49,204 nt of DNA from Phenylobacterium sp. (GCF_030645195.1 NZ_JAUSLW010000068.1:1-49204); one strand, 5' to 3'; shown: positions 7,309 to 16,941, counted from the first letter of the stretch. Translations and numbers: made by a program. The notes: a model not told the origin generated them from the sequence alone.

Positions 7309-8808
7309 ATGTCCGAAGCCGCCACCCTGACCCGCACCGCCCAGAAGACCGAGCACTTCGACGTCCTGATCGTCGGCGCCGGAATCTCCGGGGTCGGCGG
7401 CGCCTATCACCTGGCCAAGGAGCGGCCGGGGACCAGCTTCGTGGTGCTGGACAACCAGGACAAGTTCGGCGGCACCTGGACCACCCACACCTATCCGGGC
7501 ATCCGCTCCGACAGCGACCTCTACACCTTCGGCTACCACTTCAAGCCCTGGGTCGGCGCCCCCATCGCCACGGCCGACGAGATCCTCCGCTACATGGGCG
7601 AGGTGATCGACGAGAACGATCTGGCCCGCCACATCCGCTACAAGCACCGCATCACCAGCGCCGTCTGGTCCAGCAAGGACAACCTCTGGACCCTGGAGGC
7701 CGAGCGCACCGACACCGGCGAGCCCCTGCGCTTCACCACCAACTTCCTGTGGATGTGCCAGGGCTATTTCCGCCATTCCAAGGGCTACACCCCCGACTGG
7801 GAGGGCATGACCGACTACAAGGGCCAGATCGTCCATCCCCAGACCTGGCCGGAGAACCTCGACTACAAGGGCAAGAAGGTCCTGGTGATCGGCTCGGGCG
7901 CCACCGCCGCGACCCTGGTCCCGGCCATCGCCGGGGACTGCGCCCACGTCACCCTGCTGCAGCGCTCGCCCACCTATTTCATCCCGGGGCGCAACGCCAA
8001 CGAACTGGCCGACACCCTGCGCGAGCTGAAGATCGACGAGAAGTGGATCCACGAGATCGTCCGTCGCAAGATCGTCCATGACGGCGACGCCTTCGCCCGC
8101 CGGGCGGTGGAGGATACCGAGGCGGTCACCGCGGAGTTGCTGGGGGGCGTCCGCGCCTTCCTCGGCGAGGACTTCGACGTGGCCAAGCACTTCACCCCCC
8201 GCTACCGCCCCTGGCGTCAGCGCATCGCCTTCATCCCGGACGGCGACCTGTTCCAGGGCATCGCCTCGGGCAAGGCCTCCATCGTCACCGACGAGATCGA
8301 CCGCTTCACGCAGAAGGGCATCCTGCTGAAGTCGGGCCAGGAGCTGGAGGCCGACATCATCGTCACCGCCACCGGCTTCGAGCTCTGCGTGCTGGGCGAC
8401 ATCGACTTCACCATCGACGGCAAGAAGCTGAACTTCGGCGACACCGTCACCTATCGCGGCATGATGTTCACCGGCGTCCCCAACATGGTCTGGGTGTTCG
8501 GCTACTTCCGCGCCAGCTGGACCCTGCGGGCCGACATGGTCGCCGAGTTCGTCCTGCGTCTGCTGAATCACATGGACAAGAAGGGCGCCAAGAAGGTCGA
8601 GGTCGCCCTGCGCCCGGAAGACAAGGACATGCCGCTGCTGCCCTGGATCGACCCGGAGAACTTCAACCCCGGCTACCTGATGCGCGGCATGCACCTCTTG
8701 CCCAAGGCCGGCGACAAGCCCGAATGGCGCCACAGCCAAGACTACCTCACCGAAAAAGAGCAGTTCCCCGCCATCGACCTCGACGACAAGGCCTTCGTCT
8801 ACAAGTGA
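7309..8808 (+). CDS. EthA/AlmA-like flavin-containing (Baeyer-Villiger-type) monooxygenase
   Basis: A 499-residue FAD/NADPH monooxygenase. The FAD Rossmann motif is at G23-x-G25-x2-G28 (IVGAGISGVGGAYHL) and the NADPH motif at G195-x-G197-x2-A200 (VIGSGATAATLVPA). The Baeyer-Villiger/FMO signature FxGxxxHxxxWP appears as Y170-x-G172-x3-H176-x3-W180-P181, a conservative F-to-Y change. Segments such as YPGIRSDSDLYTFG and MLQRSPTY-like LLQRSPTYFIPG closely resemble mycobacterial EthA, so it probably oxidises ketones or long-chain/aromatic substrates. The physiological substrate is unknown. It stands alone, with its own upstream region carrying an FNR-type box, and no partner reductase is needed for this class. 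Confidence 0.9.
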   Translation: MSEAATLTRTAQKTEHFDVLIVGAGISGVGGAYHLAKERPGTSFVVLDNQDKFGGTWTTHTYPGIRSDSDLYTFGYHFKPWVGAPIATADEILRYMGEVIDENDLARHIRYKHRITSAVWSSKDNLWTLEAERTDTGEPLRFTTNFLWMCQGYFRHSKGYTPDWEGMTDYKGQIVHPQTWPENLDYKGKKVLVIGSGATAATLVPAIAGDCAHVTLLQRSPTYFIPGRNANELADTLRELKIDEKWIHEIVRRKIVHDGDAFARRAVEDTEAVTAELLGGVRAFLGEDFDVAKHFTPRYRPWRQRIAFIPDGDLFQGIASGKASIVTDEIDRFTQKGILLKSGQELEADIIVTATGFELCVLGDIDFTIDGKKLNFGDTVTYRGMMFTGVPNMVWVFGYFRASWTLRADMVAEFVLRLLNHMDKKGAKKVEVALRPEDKDMPLLPWIDPENFNPGYLMRGMHLLPKAGDKPEWRHSQDYLTEKEQFPAIDLDDKAFVYK

Positions 8809-9115
8809 CTCCTCCTCGCCCCCTTCTGGGGGAGAGGATGGGTGAGGGGGCCTCCGCGTAGCGGAGGTCTTCCGCCTCCGGAGCAACAACGGCGCTTCAG
8901 AAAGAGCCCTCACCCAACCTCTCCCGCAAGCGGGAGAGGAGGAGCTGCACGACCCAGATCCTCCCCCAGCGCGCCAGCGCGATGTGGGGGAGGTGGCCCG
9001 CACCGAAGGTGCGGGTCGGAGGGGGATCGACGTAGTCGACCTCTTCAACCCTAAAGCAAGAGTCAAAGTCCCCCTCAGGCGCTTCGCGCCAGCTCCCCCA
9101 GCGGGGGAGCATCTG
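8809..9115. repeat. 307-bp gene-free interval built of intergenic palindromic repeats
   Basis: This gap between two convergent gene ends (monooxygenase and ppc) is filled with short inverted repeats. CCTCTCCCGC/GCGGGAGAGG lies at about 8920-8940, CCTCCCCCAG and its partner CTGGGGGA-like arms around 8962-8995 and 9090-9110, GCACCG..GGTGC at about 9000-9013, and a GTCGACGTAGTCGAC-type palindrome near 9030. Such units occur as dispersed intergenic repeats in this group of bacteria. They may serve as bidirectional terminators. No ORF with a ribosome site was found. Confidence 0.7.
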
Positions 9116-11800
9116 TCACCCGCTGTTCCGCAACCCCGCCGCCACGCCGTTGATGGTCAGGTGGATGCCCTCGCGCACCTCGGCGGTGTCGTCGCCCGAC
9201 CGCCGCCGGCGGATCAGTTCGATCTGCAGGTGGTTGAGCGGGTCGATATAGGGCAGGCGCGAGCGGATGATGGCCGCCAGGTCCGGGTTGTTCTCCAGCA
9301 AGGACGACTGGCCGGTGATGGCCAGGATGGCGTCGCGGGTGCGCTCCCACTCGCCGCTGATCTGGCCGAAGATGGCCTCCCTCAGGCCCGCGTCCTCCAC
9401 CAGGCCGCCGTAGCGCCGGGCGATGGCGATGTCAGCCTTGGCCAGCACCATCTCCATGTTGGCCAGCGTCGTGGCGAAGAAGGGCCAGGTCGCGTGGAGC
9501 TCCGCCAACTGGGCCGGCGGCAGGCCCGCGCCCGCCACCGCCGAGCCGAAGCCGTACCAGCCCGGCAGCATGGTGCGGGCCTGGGACCAGGAGAACACCC
9601 AGGGGATGGCGCGCAGGGCCTCGATACTGCGGGTCGCCGCACGGGACGAGGGACGGCTGCCGATATTGAGGTCGGCGATCTCGGCGATGGGGGTGGCGGC
9701 GTAGAAATAGTCCACGAAGCCCGGGGTCTCGTAGACCAGGGCGCGATAGGCGGCGATGGAGCCCGCCGAGAGCGCGTCCATGGCCGCGCGGTGACCCGCT
9801 CCCACCGGCGCCGCCGGCTCGCTCAGAGAGGCCAGCACCACGCCCGCGGTCAGGGTCTCCAGGCTCTGGCGGGCGAGCTGGGGGTCGGCGTACTTGTTGG
9901 CCACCACCTCCCCCTGCTCGGTGATGCGGATATGGCCGTTCACCGTGCCCGCCGGCTGGGCCAGCAGGGCCTCGAAGCTCGATCCGCCCCCGCGCCCCAC
10001 CGTGCCGCCGCGGCCGTGGAACAGTTGCAGGGAGAGCCCCGCCGCCCGCGCGGTCTTCACCAGGGCCGTGGAGGTCTCGTGCAGGGCCCAGGTGGAGGTC
10101 AGGTAGCTGCCGTCCTTGTTGCTGTCGGAATAGCCGATCATCACCTCCTGCCGGGCCTTGGACTTCAGGAGATCGCGGACCAGGGGCAGGGCGAAATAGC
10201 GGGCCATGGTGGCCGGCGCCTCGGCCAGGTCGCCGATGGTCTCGAACAGGGGCTCGGCGAAGACGCGGGTGGCGGGCGGATCGCCCGGGGTGAACAGCCC
10301 CACCTCCTTGAGCAGCAGATAGACCTCCAGCAGGTCGGAGACCGAGGTGGTGTTGGAGACGATATAGGCCTTGATGGCCTCGGCCCCGTAGAGCCGCACG
10401 GCCTCGGCGGCGGCCTGCAGCACGCCATATTCCCGCACTGTCTCGTCGCTGTAGGCCCCGTAGGGCGAATAGAGCAGACGGCTATGGGAGAGCTCGCCGA
10501 CCAGCAGGTCGCAGCGCCGCGCTTCCGAGAGCGCCTCGTAGTCCGGGCAGGCGCCGGCGTCCTTCAGCAGCTCGGCCGCGACCCGCGCATGGACCGAGGA
10601 GTTCTGACGCAGGTCCAGCGTCGCCAGGTGGAAGCCGAAACAGTCCACCGCTCGGATCAGGTCGGGCAGGACGCCCTCGCCGAACACCTCGCCGTGCTCG
10701 GCGATCAGGGAGTCCAGGATGGTCTGCAGGTCGGCCTTCAGCTCCTGCGGGCTCGCATACGGGTCGCCCTTGAAGGGGGCCAGCAGGACCGTGCCGCCGG
10801 TCAGGGCCGGATAGGCCGCCGCCAGCCGCGCATAGATCCCGGTCAGCGCCCGGCGATAGGGCTCGTCGGCCCGGTGTGGCGAGGTGTCGGGGGATCGGTC
10901 GGCCAGGGCCTGGAGGGCGGGCGTCACCTTCGCCAGCGAGCCTGAGATCGAGAGTTCCGCGCCCAGGGCGTGGATGCGGGCCAGGTAGAGGTCGAGCGCC
11001 GCCCGGGACTGGCGGGCGAAGGCGTGATGCATGATCTGCGCCGTCACGCCCGGATGGCCGTCCCGGTCGCCGCCGACCCAGGACCCCACCTGCAGGAAGC
11101 TCGGCAGGTCCGCCCCCGGCAGCTGGCCGCGCCAGTGGGCGTAGAGCCTCGGCAGCTCGGTGAGGAAGCTGCGCTCGAAATAGGAGACCGCGTTCTCGAT
11201 CTCGTCGGTGACCCCCAGCTTCACGCCGCGCAGCAGGCGGGTGCGCCAGATGATGGCGATCTGCCGCACCAGTTCCCGCTCGTGGGCCGCCCGAGCATCG
11301 ATGTCGGGCGTGTCATGGGCCTCCAGCGCTTCCATGATGGCGCCGGCGCGGTCCAGCAGGCTCTTGCGGCGCACCTCGCTGGGGTGGGCGGTGATCACCG
11401 GGGCGATGACGGCGTCGGCCAGCAGTTCGGCCACCCGCTCGGGCCCGATCCCGGCCTGCGCTAGGCTGCGCAGGGCGCCGGCCAGGGTGTCGGGGCGGCC
11501 GTCGCCCTCACGGCCGCGACGCCGCTGGATCTGGTCCTCGGCGATATTGGTGATCTGCAGGAAGCAGGCGAAGGAGTGGGCGAAGCGGACCGCGTCGGGC
11601 AGGGACAGCCGGCCCAGCCGGGTCTCGACGGCCTTGGCGTCGGCGTCCGGGCCGTCGCGGTGCAGGGCCACCGAGGCCTGGCGGATCTGCTCGATCTCCT
11701 CGAACACCGCCAGCCCGTCCTCCGAGCGGATCACGTCCCCCAGGATGCGCCCCAGGAAACGCACCGTGGCGCGGAGCTGGACCGGCAGGGAATGGGGCAT
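9116..11800 (-). CDS. ppc: Phosphoenolpyruvate carboxylase
   Basis: PEP carboxylase makes oxaloacetate from PEP and bicarbonate and so refills the TCA cycle. The 894-residue length is normal for the bacterial enzyme. Conserved motifs are present in order: VITAHPSEVRRKS with catalytic H139 (the usual T of HPTE is S here), GSWVGGDRDGHPG, MIGYSDSNKDGSYLTS, and the glycine-rich FHGRGGTVGRGGG loop; the C-terminus ends NSG, close to the usual N-T-G. A perfect 14-bp palindrome lies 26 bases upstream of the ATG. The gene follows the acylase gene on the same strand, but the 85-base gap and operator suggest its own promoter. Confidence 0.96.
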   Translation of the reverse strand: MPHSLPVQLRATVRFLGRILGDVIRSEDGLAVFEEIEQIRQASVALHRDGPDADAKAVETRLGRLSLPDAVRFAHSFACFLQITNIAEDQIQRRRGREGDGRPDTLAGALRSLAQAGIGPERVAELLADAVIAPVITAHPSEVRRKSLLDRAGAIMEALEAHDTPDIDARAAHERELVRQIAIIWRTRLLRGVKLGVTDEIENAVSYFERSFLTELPRLYAHWRGQLPGADLPSFLQVGSWVGGDRDGHPGVTAQIMHHAFARQSRAALDLYLARIHALGAELSISGSLAKVTPALQALADRSPDTSPHRADEPYRRALTGIYARLAAAYPALTGGTVLLAPFKGDPYASPQELKADLQTILDSLIAEHGEVFGEGVLPDLIRAVDCFGFHLATLDLRQNSSVHARVAAELLKDAGACPDYEALSEARRCDLLVGELSHSRLLYSPYGAYSDETVREYGVLQAAAEAVRLYGAEAIKAYIVSNTTSVSDLLEVYLLLKEVGLFTPGDPPATRVFAEPLFETIGDLAEAPATMARYFALPLVRDLLKSKARQEVMIGYSDSNKDGSYLTSTWALHETSTALVKTARAAGLSLQLFHGRGGTVGRGGGSSFEALLAQPAGTVNGHIRITEQGEVVANKYADPQLARQSLETLTAGVVLASLSEPAAPVGAGHRAAMDALSAGSIAAYRALVYETPGFVDYFYAATPIAEIADLNIGSRPSSRAATRSIEALRAIPWVFSWSQARTMLPGWYGFGSAVAGAGLPPAQLAELHATWPFFATTLANMEMVLAKADIAIARRYGGLVEDAGLREAIFGQISGEWERTRDAILAITGQSSLLENNPDLAAIIRSRLPYIDPLNHLQIELIRRRRSGDDTAEVREGIHLTINGVAAGLRNSG

Positions 11801-11825
11801 GGGCGACCTCTCGACAAACGCTCTA

Positions 11826-11839
11826 TGACACCGGTGTCA
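11826..11839. promoter_or_regulatory. Perfect 14-bp palindrome upstream of ppc
   Basis: TGACACC-GGTGTCA is perfectly self-complementary with a central CCGG and lies 26-39 bases before the ppc start codon, inside the probable promoter. The form is typical of LacI- or TetR-family operators. No regulator of ppc is known from the window; the adjacent TetR gene (14141-14755) is one candidate. Identification as an operator is inference. Confidence 0.55.
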
Positions 11840-11885
11840 ATAATCCAGCAACCCCCTTGGGGTCCACTCCATCAAGCGCCCAAAC

Positions 11886-14066
11886 TCAACGCCCGGGCCG
11901 GTAGGTCCGCTCCGTGTGGCCGGCCAGCTGATCGGGGTGGAAATAGACCTCCCGCAGGTCGCCGGCGGCATAGCGCCCGGCCTGGTCGTTGAAGTGGGGC
12001 GACTTGGGATCGCCGCTCTCGCCCCCGGCGGTCACCGCCCGGGCCTGCACCCGGTCGCCGAACTCCACCACGGCCACGAAGCTGTTGCCGCTGGTCCCGT
12101 AGTACTTCCGGGTCCCCGGCTTGCGCCCGGCGCCGAAGGAGGCCAGCGACCCCCACTGGGCCGAGGCGAAGGGCACGGGGATGCTGGGGGCGGCGTCGTT
12201 GAAGGGCTGGACCAGGTCGCCGGTCAGGCGCTGGAACCGGTTGATCTGGCCCCAGGGTGTCCGCCAGCTGCCGAAGTCCTGGGCCAGCCGGTCGGAGGCG
12301 ACGGCGAGCGCCGTCAGCTTCTGCGCCGCTGTGGTGCGGGTCGCCATGTCCTCGTAGACCGGGCGTCCCGCGGCCCGGGCGGTGACCGCCACCTCCCCCC
12401 ACAGCTGCTCCCCCCAGAACACCGCCAGGGAGGTGGCGGCCGAGTCCGCCGACCAGCGATGGTCCCAGCCTCGCAGCAGGACGATCTGCTCGGCCAGCCG
12501 GACCTTCAGCGGGTCGCTGGCGGGGGTCGCGTCATAGGCCGCCAGCAGGGGCGGGATCATCTGGTCGAAGGCCGTCAGCCGCGGGTCATAGGCCGCCGCG
12601 ATCAGGCTTTGCAGGGTGAAGTCCTTGCGGTCCCGTAGCACCAGGTCGGCGTGGATCCCGCGCGGGTTCTCCCCGGCTGAGTCCATGTAGCGCGGATAGT
12701 CGGCCTTCCGCGGGCTGTAGGAGCCTGCCGCCGAATAGGGCCAGTTGTTGGTGTTGGCGATCCAGCCGTTGGTCGGGTTGAGCAGGTGCGGCGCCTCGGA
12801 GAGCGCGTGCAGCCCCTTCCAGTCCGTGGCCGGGTCGGAGCCGTCCACCGGCTTGGTGTAGTCGAAGCGGTCGTCGCGGCGGGGGATGAACTGCGGGTGC
12901 AGATAGGCCACCTCGCCCTTGGTGTCGGCGAACAGGGTGTTGTTGGAGGAGTTGGCCTGGAGTTCCATGACCTTCATGTAGCTGGCGTAGTCGACGGCCT
13001 TGGTGCGCAGGAACGACTGGCTCAGGGCCGCCACCGGCCGGTGCATCAGGGCCACGCTGATCCACTTGCCCCCGGCTTCGCGGACGATGGGCCCATGGTG
13101 GGTGCGATAGACGGTGAAGGTCCGGGTCTTCATCGTCCCGTCGGCGGCCCGGTAGGGCACGGCGATGGTCGAGGTCGTCACCGGCCGGTCTTCGGCGCCA
13201 TAGCGGTAGGTGAGCCCTGCCTTGCCGATGGTCTCGGCGAACTCGTCGATGACGTCGACCCCGCTGGAGGTGTGCATCCAGCCGGCCTTGGCGTTGAAGC
13301 CCTGGTAGATGAAGAACTGGCCCCAGGTCGCCGCCCCATAGACGTTTAGCCCCTCGTCGCTGCTTACCTGCTGCTCGGAGCGGAAGAAGAAGCTGGTGTG
13401 GGGATTGATCAGCAGCAGGGCGTGTCCGCCCGCCGTATTGGAAGGCGCGATGGCGAAACCGTTGGAGCCCGAGGGCTCCTTGAACTGGGCCAGGGCGAAC
13501 TGCTCGTCGGCCATCGAGGTCCGCCGCCCGCCATAGAAGGCCTCCAGTTGGGGCAGGGAGATGCTCTCGATGTCGCCGCCGATGCTGCCCTCGGTGAAGG
13601 ACAGCGCCATCCAGGGTTCGAAGCGCCTGATCACCCGCGGCGTCACGGCGGGATGGGTGGCGAGGTAGTAGTTCAGCCCGTCGGCCCAGGCGGTCATCAG
13701 GGTCCGCAGCCAGGCCGGGCTCTGCGCGTACTGGACCTGGAGTTGGGCCGGATCGATGAACAGCTTCATCCGCAGGTCCTGCCAGATCGCCGTCTCCCCC
13801 TCGGCTTCGGCCAGGCGGCCCATGGCGTTGATGTAGTTGGTCTCCACCCGGTTGAAGTCGTCCTCGGCCTGGGCGTAGACCATGCCGAACACCGCGTCGG
13901 CGTCGGTCTTGCCGTGGACGTGGGCGATCCCCCAGTCGTCGCGGACGATGGTCACCTTCTGGGCCTGCCGCGCCCAGCGGGCGGCGTCGCTTTCGGCGGC
14001 GGCGGCCGGGGAGGCCAGGGCGATCAGGACGGCGATCAGGGCGAGGGCGCGGGGAAGGACTTGCAT
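11886..14066 (-). CDS. Penicillin-acylase-family Ntn hydrolase (S45), periplasmic
   Basis: A 726-residue precursor of the penicillin G acylase / acyl-homoserine-lactone acylase family, which cleaves amide bonds after self-processing into alpha and beta chains. A signal peptide is visible (hydrophobic residues 7-23, ending ASPAAAA). The alpha-chain motif VRDDWGIAHVHGKTDADAVFGMVYAQAEDDF follows. The autoprocessing site is EPSG-SNGFAI, so the beta chain should start at Ser201, the N-terminal nucleophile. The beta chain has the expected NPHTSF and GWMHTSSGVDVIDEF segments. Substrate cannot be read from the sequence; quorum-signal or beta-lactam amides and other N-acyl compounds are all possible. 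A TetR gene lies just upstream on the same strand. Confidence 0.92.
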   Translation of the reverse strand: MQVLPRALALIAVLIALASPAAAAESDAARWARQAQKVTIVRDDWGIAHVHGKTDADAVFGMVYAQAEDDFNRVETNYINAMGRLAEAEGETAIWQDLRMKLFIDPAQLQVQYAQSPAWLRTLMTAWADGLNYYLATHPAVTPRVIRRFEPWMALSFTEGSIGGDIESISLPQLEAFYGGRRTSMADEQFALAQFKEPSGSNGFAIAPSNTAGGHALLLINPHTSFFFRSEQQVSSDEGLNVYGAATWGQFFIYQGFNAKAGWMHTSSGVDVIDEFAETIGKAGLTYRYGAEDRPVTTSTIAVPYRAADGTMKTRTFTVYRTHHGPIVREAGGKWISVALMHRPVAALSQSFLRTKAVDYASYMKVMELQANSSNNTLFADTKGEVAYLHPQFIPRRDDRFDYTKPVDGSDPATDWKGLHALSEAPHLLNPTNGWIANTNNWPYSAAGSYSPRKADYPRYMDSAGENPRGIHADLVLRDRKDFTLQSLIAAAYDPRLTAFDQMIPPLLAAYDATPASDPLKVRLAEQIVLLRGWDHRWSADSAATSLAVFWGEQLWGEVAVTARAAGRPVYEDMATRTTAAQKLTALAVASDRLAQDFGSWRTPWGQINRFQRLTGDLVQPFNDAAPSIPVPFASAQWGSLASFGAGRKPGTRKYYGTSGNSFVAVVEFGDRVQARAVTAGGESGDPKSPHFNDQAGRYAAGDLREVYFHPDQLAGHTERTYRPGR

Positions 14067-14140
14067 CCCGCGACGCTAGGGTCAGGCCGCGGTCACCGCA
14101 ACGACCCAGCCGTGGCAATCTGGCCGCGGCCGTCCCGACG

Positions 14141-14755
14141 CTAGCCGATCAGGCGCCGCACGGCGGCGGCGAGCACCCCTTGCGCCCGCTCCGGGGCCAG
14201 GCCCTGTTCACGGCGCAGGCGCGACCAGGCCTCGAAGCTCAGCATCAGGTCCAGGGCCTCGAGGGTCGGGGGATCGACCTGGGTTCCCACCACCCGCTCC
14301 AGGATTTCCCGCAGGGCCTTCACCAGCCGGCTGGCGTCGTCCCCCAGGAAGCGGGAGCGGTGGCGGAAGGTGTCCGACGCGCGGCGGAAGGGCCCGATCT
14401 TCTCGAAGACCATGCTGCGGCGCTCCACCAGTTCCAGCACCCGGCCGCGCCAGTCGGGCGCCTTGAAGGGCTGGTCGGCGATGGCGCGGACCTCGGCCTC
14501 TATGACCTCGGACATCTCGCGATAGAGGCCGTCCATGTCGCTGAAGTGCCGGAACACGGTGCGCAGGCCGACATCGGCGCGCACCGCAACCTGTTCGGCG
14601 CTGGGGGCGACCTCGCCCGACTGGACGATCTCCAGCATGGCCGCGACGATGCGGGCGCGATTGTCCTCGCCGCGCCGGCGACGACCGTCGGAGGACGCGC
14701 CGGCGTCTGGTTCGACGAGGCTGAGCTTGGGTCGGGATGTCACGCGGCTACACAC
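14141..14755 (-). CDS. TetR-family transcriptional regulator
   Basis: A 204-residue protein with an N-terminal TetR helix-turn-helix (residues about 28-75: RARIVAAMLEIVQSGEVAPSAEQVAVRADVGLRTVFRHFSDM) and an all-helical, unassigned C-terminal ligand domain. The first 20 residues are polar and basic. GTG at 14755 is used as start; a second in-frame GTG at 14743 is possible and neither has a strong ribosome site. It lies between the GST gene and the acylase gene on the same strand, so it could control the acylase or the detoxification genes 14812-20083. The dyad motif at 16986-17012 and 20118-20144 is a candidate operator, by inference. Confidence 0.88.
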   Translation of the reverse strand: MCSRVTSRPKLSLVEPDAGASSDGRRRRGEDNRARIVAAMLEIVQSGEVAPSAEQVAVRADVGLRTVFRHFSDMDGLYREMSEVIEAEVRAIADQPFKAPDWRGRVLELVERRSMVFEKIGPFRRASDTFRHRSRFLGDDASRLVKALREILERVVGTQVDPPTLEALDLMLSFEAWSRLRREQGLAPERAQGVLAAAVRRLIG

Positions 14756-14811
14756 TCACCAGGGGCGCCAAAGGCCGCTGAATAGAGCCCGTCGCGCCCG
14801 CGCGCCAGGGG

Positions 14812-15834
14812 TCAGGCGAACAGGGCCATGCATCCGGTCGGCCGGAGGGCGGTATCGACCTTGGCCCGGGCGCCGTCGTCCAGGCCTGCCCGCGACTGCC
14901 GCAGCCACTGCAGGCACTTGGCCTGGTACGGGAAGGGCTGCTGGCTCCAGGCTTGGCCGTCGACGGTGGCAGCGACCTCGGCGGCGCCGTCCATCACCGC
15001 CTTGGCGTTGGCCAGCATGACCGGCGGATAGACCCGGCCGACTTCGGTCAGCAGGGCGATCAGGGTCGGGGGCAGGGCGTCCATGGAGATCCAGCCGTCG
15101 TCCTTCGGCTCGACCCCCGACTGGTCCTCCATCATCCCGACCCACGCTGTGACCCGGGGCGCGACCTTCAGGGTCAGCGCCATGGGGGTGGGATCGAACT
15201 CGGCGAGCTGGGTGAGCTGGCCGAACACCGCGAAGTCGCAGGCCGCGGGCCGGTGGCCGAGGATATAGGGATGGCGGGTCAGGTGGGCGTCGAATGCCCG
15301 CAGGAAGCGTTCATAGGCCGCCTCGATCACCGGCCCGGTCACCGGGTTGGAGCCGACATAGCGCAGGCGGCCGATCTGCCGCTCGGCGAACATCGCGCCA
15401 CGGGAAGCCAGCTCCTCGTCGGGGACGCAGTAGCCGCGCCAGCAGGGGAGGATGGCGGCGGCCTTGGCGATGTCGGCGTCATAAGCCCAACGGTAGTGGA
15501 ACATGGCCTTCGTCAGCCACTCGTCGGCATAGTCCTCGATCAGCTCGTCGAGGAAGGCCAGGGCGGGGTCGGCCGGGATCAGGCTTCGGCCCGCATGCTC
15601 GCGCTCCAGCCGCCGGATGATCGGGGTGGAGTCGGTGACCGCCTGCGGCGTCCCGGCCTCGTCGGGCAGGTAGAAGGTGGGCAGCAGGGCCACCTTGGGC
15701 TGGGGCAGCCCCGCCAGGGCCGGGCCGCTGGCCGGGAGGAAGCGGTAGGGGATGCGCCGGTAGCGCAGCACCGCCAGCATCTTGCGGGTATAGGGCGAGC
15801 CGGGGGCGCCGGAGAGGGCGACGATGTCGGACAT
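14812..15834 (-). CDS. Glutathione S-transferase family protein (long form)
   Basis: A 340-residue protein with a GST N-terminal thioredoxin-like start (ALSGAPGSPYTRKMLAVLRYRRIPYRFLPA) and an alpha-helical GST C-terminal part around residues 100-230 (AAYERFLRAFDAHLTRHPYILGHRPAACDFAVFGQLTQL). About 100 extra residues follow the normal GST end, which makes it longer than the usual 200-230. It may bind a glutathione conjugate or another hydrophobic ligand; the reaction is unknown. It lies 12 bases after the stop of the MBL-fold gene, so the two are co-transcribed from the 16942-17053 promoter region. Confidence 0.82.
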   Translation of the reverse strand: MSDIVALSGAPGSPYTRKMLAVLRYRRIPYRFLPASGPALAGLPQPKVALLPTFYLPDEAGTPQAVTDSTPIIRRLEREHAGRSLIPADPALAFLDELIEDYADEWLTKAMFHYRWAYDADIAKAAAILPCWRGYCVPDEELASRGAMFAERQIGRLRYVGSNPVTGPVIEAAYERFLRAFDAHLTRHPYILGHRPAACDFAVFGQLTQLAEFDPTPMALTLKVAPRVTAWVGMMEDQSGVEPKDDGWISMDALPPTLIALLTEVGRVYPPVMLANAKAVMDGAAEVAATVDGQAWSQQPFPYQAKCLQWLRQSRAGLDDGARAKVDTALRPTGCMALFA

Positions 15835-15846
15835 GCGCAGATCTCC

Positions 15847-16941
15847 TTAGCGGAAGGTTTTGAGCCGGTTCGAGTATCTGATTTCCGTAGAGCCGGCCGG
15901 CAGGCTCATCAGGTCGCCATCATGGCCGACGCGGATGGCGCCGGAATAGATCTCCCGCGACTTGCCGAGGAACGGTCCCTCCAGCGCCCGCATGGGCAGG
16001 GGCGGGATGACGTGGGTGAACAGCAGGGACTTCACCCCGGCCCGCTGGGCGATGCCCGCCGCCTGTTCGGGGGTCGTGTGATAGGTCAGGATGTCGTTGA
16101 AGATGGCCGCCAGATTGCCCCGGCCATTGGCCAGGGCCGCCTTGCGCTGCAGGGCCACGAGGTTGGGCGCCAGGCCCTCGTGCACCAGCAGGTCGGCGCC
16201 CTTGGCGGCGGCCTCCAGGCGCGGCGAGGCGGTGGTGTCGCCGCTGATCACCGCGCGGCGGCCCTTGTAGATGAACAGGTAGCCCACCGCCGGCTCGACG
16301 GGATTGTGATGCACCGGAAAGGCGATGACCTTCAGGTCCGGCTCGTCGATCAGGGTGACGTCAGGCAGGTCCGGGCGAGATTCAAATGGGTGGGCGACGC
16401 CCCCGAAGCCGCTCGGCGGGACCACGACCGGCCCGTGGTGGGCGATGCGGTAGCCGCTGTCGAGCTCGTAGGCCGACTGGAAGCCCGCCACCACCTGGTC
16501 GACCCCGGTGGGGCCGTAGATCGGCAGGGGGCTGGTGTTGGGCCCGCTGGCCCAGCGTTGCAGCATGAGTTCGCCCAGGCCGTCGATGTGGTCGGAGTGG
16601 AAGTGAGTGAGGAAGACCGCGTTCACGCGGGCCGGCGGCAGGTTCATCAGGGAGAGGTTCTTGGTCCCGCCCGCCCCGGCGTCGACCACGAACAGCTTCT
16701 TGCCCGCCAGCACGACCGTGCAGGGGCCGGCCCGGGTGGGGTCGGACATCGGGGAGCCGGAGCCGCAGAGCCCGACATGCAGGCCATCGGCCAGGCCGGC
16801 ATAGGGGTCTTGCCCCATGACGCGGTCGTAGATCCGCGCCATGGCCGCGGTGGCCAGCTTGCCCCGCGCGAGCCAGGCGCCGGTCAGGCCCAGGATGATC
16901 ACGCCCACCAGCACCAGGACGACTGTCCGCAACCCGCGCAT
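15847..16941 (-). CDS. MBL-fold metallo-hydrolase with N-terminal membrane anchor
   Basis: A 364-residue metallo-beta-lactamase-fold protein. The metal motif THFHSDHIDG gives H113-x-H115-x-D117-H118. Later metal ligands lie in ISGDTTAS and FTHVIPP. The N-terminus has one hydrophobic segment (residues 6-25), so the enzyme is probably exported and anchored. The fold is closer to the RNase Z/arylsulfatase-like group than to beta-lactamases; the substrate is unknown. ATG at 16941 with an upstream GGGGAG is preferred over an in-frame start at 17088, which would run through the divergent promoter and the start of the dehalogenase gene. It forms an operon with the GST gene and is divergent from the haloalkane dehalogenase. 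Confidence 0.86.
   Translation of the reverse strand: MRGLRTVVLVLVGVIILGLTGAWLARGKLATAAMARIYDRVMGQDPYAGLADGLHVGLCGSGSPMSDPTRAGPCTVVLAGKKLFVVDAGAGGTKNLSLMNLPPARVNAVFLTHFHSDHIDGLGELMLQRWASGPNTSPLPIYGPTGVDQVVAGFQSAYELDSGYRIAHHGPVVVPPSGFGGVAHPFESRPDLPDVTLIDEPDLKVIAFPVHHNPVEPAVGYLFIYKGRRAVISGDTTASPRLEAAAKGADLLVHEGLAPNLVALQRKAALANGRGNLAAIFNDILTYHTTPEQAAGIAQRAGVKSLLFTHVIPPLPMRALEGPFLGKSREIYSGAIRVGHDGDLMSLPAGSTEIRYSNRLKTFR

Noticed and set aside
8809..9115. CRISPR-like regular repeats
   Set aside because: The repeats are inverted, of different families and without regular spacers. They fit dispersed intergenic palindromes.
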